Shown one piece after another: positions 1 through 5,658 of a stretch of DNA of 5,658 nt; position 1 is the stretch's first letter, and every line of letters begins with the position of its first letter. Below the pieces are notes generated by a model. That model saw only the letters and a program-made list of their open reading frames with translations. It was not told the DNA's origin and made no database searches. This DNA is from Actinomycetota bacterium (GTDB lineage Bacteria > Actinomycetota > Actinomycetes > Nanopelagicales > Nanopelagicaceae), in assembly GCA_947381255.1 (NCBI GenBank), contig CANCUC010000065.1, positions 1 to 5,658 on the forward strand, read 5' to 3'. The position numbers were made by a program, and so were the translations under genes.

Positions 1-1077
1 GCAATTTCAGATTTCGGTGTCGCAAATACCCTTTCGAGTGTTGGTCATTTCAGCGTCGCGACCTATCAGCTGTATCAAGGAATCAACTCGATTCCAGTTA
101 ACTTTCCGGTATCGGCTGCTACGAGTCTGACTCTTCTGGCGTTGGTTATCCTGGCTATCTTGGCTCAAAATCGCGCGCTTCGTGGTCGCAGTTTCAGAAC
201 GTTGAGCGGCAGAACTCGTCCTGCAACACAGACCAAACTTTCACTCTTCGGAAAAATTTCAACGAGTACATACATCGTTGTACTGCTTCTGATCACCCTC
301 GGTATTCCAGTTTTTGGTGCGATTTCTGCATCCATGCTTCAGGGACTCGGCAGTTTGCTGAGCCATTACACGATCAACTTCAGCAACTACTCCAGAGTTT
401 TCCACTCTAGGTTCCTTCGCAATCCGCTTATCTACTCCACTGAGATGTCTCTCATTACGGCAAGCCTAGCTGTCGGCTTGGCTGCCATCGCCTCCAAGGT
501 GCTGACCTCTGCTCGCAATACTCGTTCTAAGCGATTCGTTGACTTCTTCTTACTTGCAGCAGTAGCACTCCCTGGAATTGTTTTCGCAATTGGTTACATC
601 TTCACCTATAACCTCAAATTTATAAATGACATCGGTTTGCATATCTACGGAACATCCTTCTTGTTGGCGCTGGCCTACACGGCTAATGCTCTTCCATCCA
701 CATCGCGTTCACTCGTGGGCAATATGGGACAGATTCAAGAGTCCATGATGGATGCTGCTCGCGTACATGGAAGTGGCGCGGCTAAAGCTTGGATCGATGT
801 CACGATGCCACTTATTGCCAGACCACTGCTCATCGCCTGGCTCTTAACTTTCTCAGGCACCCTGCTGGAACTTCCGGTCTCTGAACTTCTCTACCCACCT
901 GGAAGTCCTCCAGTTGCGGTAGGCATTGAACTCTCGCTTGCAGGCTTTGACTACGGCGGAGGTACTGCTATCGAGGTGCTCTCTATTCTTTGGGCACTTG
1001 TCGTAGTTGCAATCGCCTTCTTCTTATTTAACCGCTTTGCCCCACCCGGATGGAAGAGATTGGGAAATCTACGATGA
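1..1077 (+). CDS. ABC transporter permease, FbpB-like (Fe3+-type), C-terminal part; 5' end outside window
   Basis: This is the membrane-spanning permease of a binding-protein-dependent ABC importer. The frame is open from base 1, so the true start lies upstream; the TTG at 142 is an internal codon. The visible 358 residues begin with ISDFGVANTL, matching the stretch that follows the EAA loop in the first half of double-length FbpB/PotB-type permeases. A basic linker (about residues 51-80) then leads to a second set of about six hydrophobic helices. The ATPase-docking EAA loop of this half is clear at about residues 251-272 (DAARVHGSGAAKAWIDVTMP). Close behind is an ELP..ELLYPPGSPP segment typical of the ferric-iron permease family. 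Family knowledge predicts about 500 residues and 12 helices in total. The gene ends in an ATGA overlap with the ATPase gene, implying translational coupling. The substrate is inferred from family only. Confidence 0.9.
   Translation, partial: AISDFGVANTLSSVGHFSVATYQLYQGINSIPVNFPVSAATSLTLLALVILAILAQNRALRGRSFRTLSGRTRPATQTKLSLFGKISTSTYIVVLLLITLGIPVFGAISASMLQGLGSLLSHYTINFSNYSRVFHSRFLRNPLIYSTEMSLITASLAVGLAAIASKVLTSARNTRSKRFVDFFLLAAVALPGIVFAIGYIFTYNLKFINDIGLHIYGTSFLLALAYTANALPSTSRSLVGNMGQIQESMMDAARVHGSGAAKAWIDVTMPLIARPLLIAWLLTFSGTLLELPVSELLYPPGSPPVAVGIELSLAGFDYGGGTAIEVLSILWALVVVAIAFFLFNRFAPPGWKRLGNLR
1062..1065 (+). promoter_or_regulatory. Weak ribosome binding site deciding the ATPase start
   Basis: GGGA lies 8 nt before ATG 1074 and inside the end of the permease gene. 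It supports the coupled ATGA start over ATG 1050, which is preceded by a C-rich stretch with no Shine-Dalgarno match. Confidence 0.5.
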
Positions 1078-2207
1078 AGCAGAAGAAGAGCGATAACGCC
1101 TACCGCGTCGAAATTAAGGGGGCGAGCAAGAGTTACGGAACGCTCAAGGCGCTCAATAACTTCGACCTCACTATCGAGCCAGGGACCTTCACCGTGCTAC
1201 TTGGGCCCTCTGGTTCAGGTAAATCCACCTTGATCCGCTCCATCGCCGGTATCGAACGCCTTGATTCAGGTCTCATCACCTTTGGTGATCGGGTCGTTGC
1301 AGATAATGGTTTTCATATGGCCCCTGAGAAGCGTGACCTTGCAATGGTCTTTCAGGATTACGCGCTCTGGCCTCATATGACCGCATTCGAAAATGTTGAA
1401 TATGCACTTAAGCGCCGCAATCTTGATTCGGTTGAAGCCAAGCGCCGCATCAACGAAGCGTTGGAGCGGGTAGGTCTGTCGGCTAAGGGTCCAAACTACC
1501 CGTTTCAACTTTCAGGGGGAGAGCAGCAGCGAGTAGCACTGGCCCGTGCCATCGTTGGACGTCCTTCACTCTTACTCTTTGATGAGCCGCTCTCTAATCT
1601 TGATGCAGATTTGCGCGAGAGGCTACGTGTTGAGATTGCCACCCTCACTCGTGAGATCGGCGCAACCGCCTGTTACATCACCCACGATCAATCCGAGGCC
1701 TTTGCTTTAGCTGATCAGATCGGTGTCTTGCGCGCGGGAGAGCTACAACAAATTGCGGCGCCTGAAGAGATCTATCGTCAACCTGCTAATCGCTTCGTTG
1801 CTGCCTTTACTGGAATCTCAGGAAGCTTCTTGGGCACAGTCATTGAATCAAAGCGCCATGAGGTAATTGTCCAATTAGGAAATCAACGCCTTGAGTGCCG
1901 CACACCAACCAAGTTAAAGACGGGCGAGAGCGTGGAAGTCTTGATCCGTCCAAGCGCCACAAGTCTTAGCCACCACCATTCCAATACCTTGCCTGCGATC
2001 GTTTTAGATGTGGCTTATCGCGGTCGCGGTTATGAACATGTCGTTGAATGTGAATTCGGTGTTATTTCCAGCGTTTTCGCTCATGAATCAACGCCGCGAG
2101 GTTCTAAAGTAGATATCTATATTGACCCGCACAACTGCCTAGCTTTTCCCAGTGAGAAGAAAGTTTCAGAAAGTGCGAGCATTCCCGAATTAACACATTC
2201 CAAGTAA
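1074..2207 (+). CDS. ABC transporter ATP-binding protein, FbpC/PotA-like with C-terminal TOBE domain
   Basis: This cytoplasmic ATPase powers the adjacent permease. All nucleotide-binding motifs are intact: Walker A GPSGSGKST (residues 44-52), Q-loop glutamine in VFQDYALWPH (Q94), signature LSGGEQQ (146-152), Walker B LLLFDE (166-171), D-loop SNLD (174-177) and switch histidine H204 in ITHDQSEA. A C-terminal extension of about 130 residues matches the TOBE-type regulatory region of CUT1/Fbp/Pot ATPases. The 377-residue length is normal. I chose ATG 1074 because it overlaps the permease stop (ATGA) and has GGGA at 1062-1065, 8 nt upstream. The in-frame ATG at 1050 would add eight residues but has no ribosome binding site. 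Tight spacing with its neighbours implies one operon. The Fe3+ assignment rests on family resemblance, and polyamine, thiamine or phosphonate relatives are not excluded. Confidence 0.95.
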   Translation: MKQKKSDNAYRVEIKGASKSYGTLKALNNFDLTIEPGTFTVLLGPSGSGKSTLIRSIAGIERLDSGLITFGDRVVADNGFHMAPEKRDLAMVFQDYALWPHMTAFENVEYALKRRNLDSVEAKRRINEALERVGLSAKGPNYPFQLSGGEQQRVALARAIVGRPSLLLFDEPLSNLDADLRERLRVEIATLTREIGATACYITHDQSEAFALADQIGVLRAGELQQIAAPEEIYRQPANRFVAAFTGISGSFLGTVIESKRHEVIVQLGNQRLECRTPTKLKTGESVEVLIRPSATSLSHHHSNTLPAIVLDVAYRGRGYEHVVECEFGVISSVFAHESTPRGSKVDIYIDPHNCLAFPSEKKVSESASIPELTHSK

Positions 2208-2216
2208 TCGATTCCT

Positions 2217-2221
2217 AGGAG
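2217..2221 (+). promoter_or_regulatory. Ribosome binding site of the ExxE membrane protein
   Basis: AGGAG is a strong Shine-Dalgarno match, 9 nt before ATG 2231, in the 23-nt gap after the ATPase stop codon. It fixes the start of the gene and indicates independent initiation within the operon. Confidence 0.8.
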
Positions 2222-2230
2222 CCCATCAGA

Positions 2231-3247
2231 ATGCAAGGTACATCCGTAGCCCTCTTTATCTCAGTCTTCTTCGCCTGCGCGGTTGAAGCTGTTGAAGCAG
2301 TAACCGTTGTACTTGCTGCAGGTACTGCACGCGATTGGAAATCTGCTTGGCGTGGAGTTATCGCAGGTTTATTTACGCTCGCACTAATCATCGCTGCATT
2401 TGGCCCTGCAATCTCACATCTACCAATCTCATTCTTGCGAATTGTGGTCGGCGGACTGCTCTTGGTATTCGGCCTCACCTGGTTACGTAAAGCGATTCTT
2501 CGATCTAGTGGATATAAGGCTCTGCATGATGAAGAGAAGATCTTCCAAGAGGAGATTGCTGCAGCTCGCATTGCTGCGAAGGAGACGCGTCACGGCGTCG
2601 CAGATTGGTATGCCTTCACCCTCTCTTACAAAGGCGTTCTACTGGAAGGACTTGAAGTTGCCTTTATCGTTCTCACTTTTGGAACAATTCAACATCGCGT
2701 AGGGCTTGCATCGATCGCGGCCTTGGCCGCCGTGGCAATTGTTACTGCTGCAGGTTTTGCGCTTCGCGCACCGCTCGCCAAGGTTCCAGAGAACACCATG
2801 AAGTTTGGCGTGGGAATCCTTTTGACTGCATTTGGAATTTTCTGGGGTGCTGAGGGCTCGGCAGGAAAAGATGCAAAGTGGCCCGGAGATAACTGGGCAG
2901 TGCTTGGTCTAGTAGCAGGTGTAGCGATCTTCTCATTCATTTTGGTTGAAGTTCTCAAAGTAATGCACGCCAAGCCGCGCGTTGCAGTTGGAGCGAGCGT
3001 TAAGAGCGAAGCAGCTTCAGTATCAAAACCAGAGCGGAGCAAAACTGTTAAAGGAATCATCGCCTTCGGTGAGTTCTGGGTTGATTTCATCGTGGGAGAT
3101 GACTGGAGAATCGCGGCAGGAATAGTGGTCTCATTCATCCTCACATCCTTCATCAAGGTTTCATTCCTTACGTGGAGCACCGTCCCGGTCTTTGTTGCTA
3201 TCTTCTTGGCCTACAGTCTCTCTAGAGTCGTACGGAGCGCAGAGTAA
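2231..3247 (+). CDS. Multi-pass membrane protein with duplicated ExxE motif, COG4280-like; possible metal transporter
   Basis: This 338-residue integral membrane protein has about eight or nine hydrophobic helices and resembles the uncharacterised COG4280 family from memory. Two halves look like a duplication. The first has ACAVEAVEAVTVVLAAG (E19, E22), a basic loop, two helices and IVVGGLLLVFG near residue 71. The second has GVLLEGLEVAFIVLTFG (E139, E142), two helices and FGVGILLTAFG near residue 192. The halves are joined by a charged, probably helical loop (about 90-128). Paired glutamates inside the membrane recall the REGLE motifs of FTR1 iron permeases and the repeats of LysE/GDT1-type cation carriers, but the arginine of REGLE is absent. 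The C-terminus carries VDFIVGDDWRIA, then two more helices. The gene starts 23 nt after the ATPase, with AGGAG (2217-2221) 9 nt before ATG. Metal transport is an inference from motif and context. Confidence 0.85.
   Translation: MQGTSVALFISVFFACAVEAVEAVTVVLAAGTARDWKSAWRGVIAGLFTLALIIAAFGPAISHLPISFLRIVVGGLLLVFGLTWLRKAILRSSGYKALHDEEKIFQEEIAAARIAAKETRHGVADWYAFTLSYKGVLLEGLEVAFIVLTFGTIQHRVGLASIAALAAVAIVTAAGFALRAPLAKVPENTMKFGVGILLTAFGIFWGAEGSAGKDAKWPGDNWAVLGLVAGVAIFSFILVEVLKVMHAKPRVAVGASVKSEAASVSKPERSKTVKGIIAFGEFWVDFIVGDDWRIAAGIVVSFILTSFIKVSFLTWSTVPVFVAIFLAYSLSRVVRSAE
3234..3237 (+). promoter_or_regulatory. Ribosome binding site facing the GTA codon at the expected MFS start
   Basis: GGAG lies 6 nt before GTA 3244, inside the last codons of the upstream membrane-protein gene. 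The spacing is ideal for a start at 3244, which is where MFS-like sequence begins. No start codon of the ATG/GTG/TTG class is present there. It could be a leftover or still active signal for the intended start. Confidence 0.55.
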
Positions 3248-4428
3248 AAACCAACACTGGGCGCATTATCGCTGCGCAAGGGGTACGGGCATACGCCTAT
3301 GGCTTTACCGCAATTCTGCTTGGCCACTTACTTGCTAAGCGCCATTCGTCGACGCTTGAAGTTGGGTTAGTCCTCAGCTCCATCGTTTTAGGAGCCGCAC
3401 TCGCCTCGCTATTTCTGATGCGTTACGGAAGAGATATTGGCAGAGTGCGTGCCTATAAGTGGATCTACGCACTCCTTGCCCTAGCCGGATTGGTGATTGC
3501 TCTACATCCAGCGCCTTGGACGATTGCCTTGATAGGACTTACGGGAGTGCTTTCTACGGATGCTAACGACAATGGACCTGCAACTACTCTGGAGCAGACG
3601 ATGCTTGCGGGGGAGCATCACAGCAGCAAGTTTGCGGCAATCTTTGGTCGATATAACGGTGTAGCCGCATCCTTCGGCTCACTTGGTGCGCTCTCGCAAG
3701 GATGGCTCAGCCACCTTCATGCATTTAGTACTTCATTTGTTGGTTTCTACATCTTGATCCCACTTGGAGCCTTGGGCTGGTGGATAGCACGTGGGATTGA
3801 TATCAAAGATGAGAATGAGAAAAACGAAGCTCCTCGCACGCTAAAGAACTCCCCGGTCCGACGTCAGGTCCTGCAACTCTCATCACTCTTTGCCCTGGAT
3901 TCTGCCGCTGGAGGATTAACTAGTTCCGCCTGGCTCTCGTACTACCTCACAACCAGGTACCACGCCTCTGCATCGCTACTCGGTTACATCTTCTTCATCT
4001 TTGCGATTTTAAATGCGATGAGCATGTTTATTGCGCCAATTTTGTCGCGGCGAATCGGGCTTGTGATGACAATGGTGACTACCCACTTTGCAAGTAACTG
4101 CTTCTTCATCATCGCGGCATTTAGCGGGAATCTTAAAGTTGCAATTCTCTTCTTAGCGCTGCGCTCTTCGCTCTCACAGATGGATATACCTACTCGTCAG
4201 GCACTAACGATGGCGGTGGTACCGGAAGAGGATCGAATGGCTGCTGCTGCAGTTACAAATGCTGCGCGTTACTCAGTTCGCCCCGCCGCTCCGACTATCA
4301 GTGCAGGTCTGCAACACATCGCACTCGGTGCGCCACTGGTCGTCGCTGGCTCAGTAAAGTTGTTATACGACATTGCAATATTGATCTGGGCCAGAAAAGG
4401 CAGATACCTCACTCGCACCATTGAATAG
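3244..4428 (+). CDS. MFS transporter, 12 helices; start codon apparently degraded (GTA) or non-canonical
   Basis: This is a major facilitator superfamily carrier of about 394 residues if counted from 3244, the usual family length. Family-like sequence begins at once: TNTGRIIAAQGVRAYAYGF (helix 1), then helix 2, then the motif A loop RYGRDIGRVRA at residues 60-70. A cytoplasmic charged linker lies at about 183-207. The second half has MDIPTRQALTMAVVPEEDR (313-331), as in many MFS exporters. The frame is open from 3226, after TAG at 3223-3225, but contains no ATG, GTG or TTG before ATG 3418. Starting there would delete helices 1-2 and has no ribosome binding site. GGAG at 3234-3237 sits 6 nt before GTA 3244, which overlaps the upstream TAA as GTAA. 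The protein may use an unusual start, be truncated and inactive, or reflect a base error. The substrate is unknown; no frameshift or internal stop is seen downstream. Confidence 0.8.
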   Translation, partial: VKTNTGRIIAAQGVRAYAYGFTAILLGHLLAKRHSSTLEVGLVLSSIVLGAALASLFLMRYGRDIGRVRAYKWIYALLALAGLVIALHPAPWTIALIGLTGVLSTDANDNGPATTLEQTMLAGEHHSSKFAAIFGRYNGVAASFGSLGALSQGWLSHLHAFSTSFVGFYILIPLGALGWWIARGIDIKDENEKNEAPRTLKNSPVRRQVLQLSSLFALDSAAGGLTSSAWLSYYLTTRYHASASLLGYIFFIFAILNAMSMFIAPILSRRIGLVMTMVTTHFASNCFFIIAAFSGNLKVAILFLALRSSLSQMDIPTRQALTMAVVPEEDRMAAAAVTNAARYSVRPAAPTISAGLQHIALGAPLVVAGSVKLLYDIAILIWARKGRYLTRTIE

Positions 4429-4446
4429 GTACGAGTGAGGTATCTG
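4401..4446. terminator. Strong hairpin between convergent genes, likely bidirectional terminator
   Basis: A perfect 15-bp inverted repeat pairs 4401-4415 (CAGATACCTCACTCG) with 4432-4446. Another 3 bp (4417-4419 with 4428-4430) can form inside, leaving an 8-nt loop. The left arm is the last part of the MFS coding sequence (RYLTR), and the stop codon TAG 4426-4428 is in the inner loop region. On the minus strand the stem is followed by CCTTTTC, a short T tract, so termination of the binding-protein transcript is best supported. On the plus strand only TTGT follows, so termination there would rely on stem strength or another factor. Confidence 0.75.
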
Positions 4447-4466
4447 TTGTGCAGGGGGATTAAGCC

Positions 4467-5531
4467 TTATCCGCGGATATTCTTGGTAAACCAAGCATTG
4501 ACTTGACCTTCGAGTGGACCCCAGAAATATGGATCAATTGATTGGTATGAAGCAGGAAGGTTTCCAGCTCCAGCAAGGTTTGATACGCCTGGAATGATTG
4601 ACCAGTAGAGAGAATCTCCTTGCGGATCACCAGTGTGCATTACTGCTTGACCTGCAGGGGAGAGAACATAATCAATGAACTTCTTTGCCTCCGCTTGAAC
4701 AGCTGCAGATGCCCCCTTATCGATTCCGATAACGCTTGGAAGAAGTGTTGATTTTGCAAGGTAGACAACCTTTGGAGTGAATCCAGCGACAGGCTTGGCT
4801 TGTAACTTAAGGATTTCACCTTGAGCTGCTGAGGATTGAATCAAGCCCATGTTGATCACGCCAGTTTCAAGGGCGTGCAATGTATCGCCATTGGTGTTGT
4901 TAACGACGAGGCCATTTGCCTTGAGCTTGCTCAAGAATGTTTCACCGGCTGTTACTGACTTTCCACCGAATTGATTCATCAGTCCTGCGATAAATGGGAA
5001 TGTTGGACCGGACTGATTGGGATCGTTCATGCCGATTTGACCCTTGTACATTGGATTCAAAAGATCGTTATATGTCTTTGGAACTGTTGTGACCTTAGCT
5101 GAGTTGTAGATAAGGGCAGCCATCGTGGTTAGACCAGTTGGAACATATGAATGATCTGCAGGAACTACTGACTTGCCAGCTGCAGTGAAGGTTGCCTTTG
5201 GTGTGTAAGGAAGTAGCTGACCTTGCTTATCGAGCGCCGCAAATGCAGTGTTTCCATCTACCCAAAGAATTCCAAATTGTGGATTGCTCTTCTCTGCAGA
5301 AACTTTAGCGAGAAGTGGGCCAGTGCTGTCATCGTGAACGACTGTCTTGATTCCTGTTGCCTTTGTGAATGCATCTGCAGCAACTTGGTCATAACCTTCT
5401 GCTGCATAAATGATAAGTGGTGTTCCGGATGTTGCAGCGTTTGATGGTGCAATTACTGAAGCACCGAGCAACATACCCGCAACTGATACGCCAGCTACAA
5501 TTACCGCTGACTTGAGTACGCCTAGTTTCAT
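4467..5531 (-). CDS. ABC transporter substrate-binding protein, AfuA/FbpA family (Fe3+-type)
   Basis: This is an exported solute-binding protein of 354 residues. An N-terminal signal sequence has lysines at 2 and 7, a hydrophobic core (8-28) and a likely signal peptidase I site after PSNA (residue 32). There is no lipobox cysteine, and the whole protein has no cysteine. The mature part follows the AfuA/FbpA pattern: LIIYAAEGYDQVAADAFTKATGIK (shown from residue 39), DDSTGPLLAKV (67-77), ALIYNSAKV (139-147), PKTYNDLLNPMYKGQIGM (151-168) and a C-terminal FIDYVLSPAGQAVM (285-298). The usual tandem-tyrosine iron site falls at IQSSAA (231-236) and is missing, so the ligand is uncertain. I chose ATG 5531 because AGAGAGG (5538-5544) lies 6 nt upstream. 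The ATG at 5576 would add 15 residues before the signal peptide and lacks a ribosome binding site. It probably serves the permease/ATPase encoded convergently in the same window. Confidence 0.9.
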   Translation of the reverse strand: MKLGVLKSAVIVAGVSVAGMLLGASVIAPSNAATSGTPLIIYAAEGYDQVAADAFTKATGIKTVVHDDSTGPLLAKVSAEKSNPQFGILWVDGNTAFAALDKQGQLLPYTPKATFTAAGKSVVPADHSYVPTGLTTMAALIYNSAKVTTVPKTYNDLLNPMYKGQIGMNDPNQSGPTFPFIAGLMNQFGGKSVTAGETFLSKLKANGLVVNNTNGDTLHALETGVINMGLIQSSAAQGEILKLQAKPVAGFTPKVVYLAKSTLLPSVIGIDKGASAAVQAEAKKFIDYVLSPAGQAVMHTGDPQGDSLYWSIIPGVSNLAGAGNLPASYQSIDPYFWGPLEGQVNAWFTKNIRG

Positions 5532-5537
5532 GCGAAG

Positions 5538-5544
5538 CCTCTCT
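5538..5544 (-). promoter_or_regulatory. Ribosome binding site of the substrate-binding protein
   Basis: On the minus strand AGAGAGG lies 6 nt before ATG 5531, a good Shine-Dalgarno match. It decides for the inner ATG, which also places a normal signal peptide right at the N-terminus. Confidence 0.7.
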
Positions 5545-5558
5545 AAAGATGAATTAAG

Positions 5559-5576
5559 ATGAACGAACAGGTTCAT
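5559..5576. promoter_or_regulatory. Inverted repeat upstream of the binding-protein gene, possible operator
   Basis: ATGAAC (5559-5564) and GTTCAT (5571-5576) form an inverted repeat around the 6-nt spacer GAACAG. The inner bases also read GAAC-AG-GTTC (5565-5574). The element lies about 30 nt before the chosen start of the binding-protein gene, where a regulator or RNA hairpin could act. No regulator family is recognised, and no convincing -35/-10 pair could be placed next to it. Confidence 0.35.
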
Positions 5577-5658
5577 TTCATGCCATCAAGGAGAACAGGG
5601 GAGGGTGGTGGCGAGAACGCGGTTCAAAGAAAAGATGAACAGATTAAACGTTGCTCCA
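5577..5658. other. Right-edge region, no identifiable gene
   Basis: These 82 bases are upstream of the binding-protein gene and run off the window. On the minus strand one frame is open from the edge to a TGA near 5584, and could be the tail of an upstream gene. On the plus strand ATG 5580 and ATG 5635 open frames that reach the edge. None has a good ribosome binding site or recognisable protein sequence, so no gene is called. Confidence 0.3.
5615..5625. repeat. Second short GAAC/GTTC inverted repeat
   Basis: GAAC-GCG-GTTC forms a small inverted repeat about 45 nt further upstream of the binding-protein gene than the first. The word AAGATGAAC also occurs twice, at 5556-5564 and at 5632-5640. 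Such short matches may arise by chance. Confidence 0.25.

Noticed and set aside
1050..1073. Earlier in-frame ATG for the ATPase
   Set aside because: No Shine-Dalgarno sequence precedes it, while ATG 1074 has GGGA and a typical ATGA overlap.
1266..1508. Minus-strand open frame inside the ATPase gene
   Set aside because: It lies opposite intact, conserved ABC ATPase motifs, and its product resembles nothing known to me.
2689..3180. Long open frame on the minus strand opposite the ExxE membrane protein gene (also a shorter one at 2215-2571)
   Set aside because: Their translations are low-complexity and Ala/Thr/Pro/Ser-rich with no recognisable family or ribosome binding site, while the plus strand clearly encodes a membrane protein; they are antisense shadows.
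2231..3247. Assignment as a true FTR1 or GDT1/UPF0016 protein
   Set aside because: The REGLE arginine is missing and the ExGD(K/R) motif of UPF0016 is absent; only a general resemblance in layout can be claimed.
3221..3250. Programmed frameshift fusing the ExxE protein to the MFS protein
   Set aside because: The shared open stretch is short and has no slippery heptamer before the TAA stop, and each protein looks complete by family length on its own, so lost-start is the simpler reading.
5532..5576. Earlier in-frame ATG for the binding protein
   Set aside because: It puts 15 polar or mixed residues before the signal peptide, has no ribosome binding site and lies within the inverted repeat; ATG 5531 is better on every count.
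5565..5625. SOS (LexA) box because of GAAC...GTTC words
   Set aside because: The actinobacterial LexA site needs GAAC-N4-GTTC; the spacings here are 2, 3 and 6.

Overview
The window looks like a chromosomal transport locus from a mid-GC (roughly 50 % by eye) actinobacterium, possibly one of the small-genome freshwater lineages. That placement is an inference from codon use, tight gene packing and protein flavour, and it is tentative. No mobile element, CRISPR array, tRNA or rRNA was seen.

Layout. On the + strand four genes are packed tightly. (1) The C-terminal ~358 codons of an FbpB-like ABC permease (1-1077) are cut by the left edge. (2) An FbpC/PotA-like ATPase (1074-2207) overlaps the permease by ATGA. 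(3) A multi-pass membrane protein (2231-3247) follows 23 nt later with a good AGGAG site. It has an internal duplication and two ExxE motifs, resembling the uncharacterised COG4280 proteins and recalling FTR1-type iron permeases. (4) A 12-helix MFS transporter (coding from about 3244 to 4428) directly abuts it. A strong hairpin at 4401-4446 then separates this group from a convergent minus-strand gene (4467-5531), a periplasmic-type substrate-binding protein of the AfuA/FbpA family with a signal peptide. The last ~80 bases at the right edge contain short GAAC/GTTC inverted repeats and no identifiable gene.

How they may work together. The binding protein, permease and ATPase supply all three parts of an AfuA/FbpABC-type importer, a family best known for ferric iron. 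The ExxE membrane protein and the MFS carrier look co-transcribed with the permease and ATPase, suggesting a combined uptake/efflux locus. Iron is only a family-level guess, because the binding protein lacks the tandem tyrosines that bind Fe3+ in classical FbpA.

Two points deserve most attention. First, the MFS gene has coding similarity and a well-placed Shine-Dalgarno sequence starting exactly where the upstream gene ends, but the codon there is GTA, not GTG. A single G-to-A change in an ancestral GTGA overlap would keep the upstream stop and destroy the MFS start. Second, the duplicated ExxE protein is a candidate uncharacterised metal transporter.
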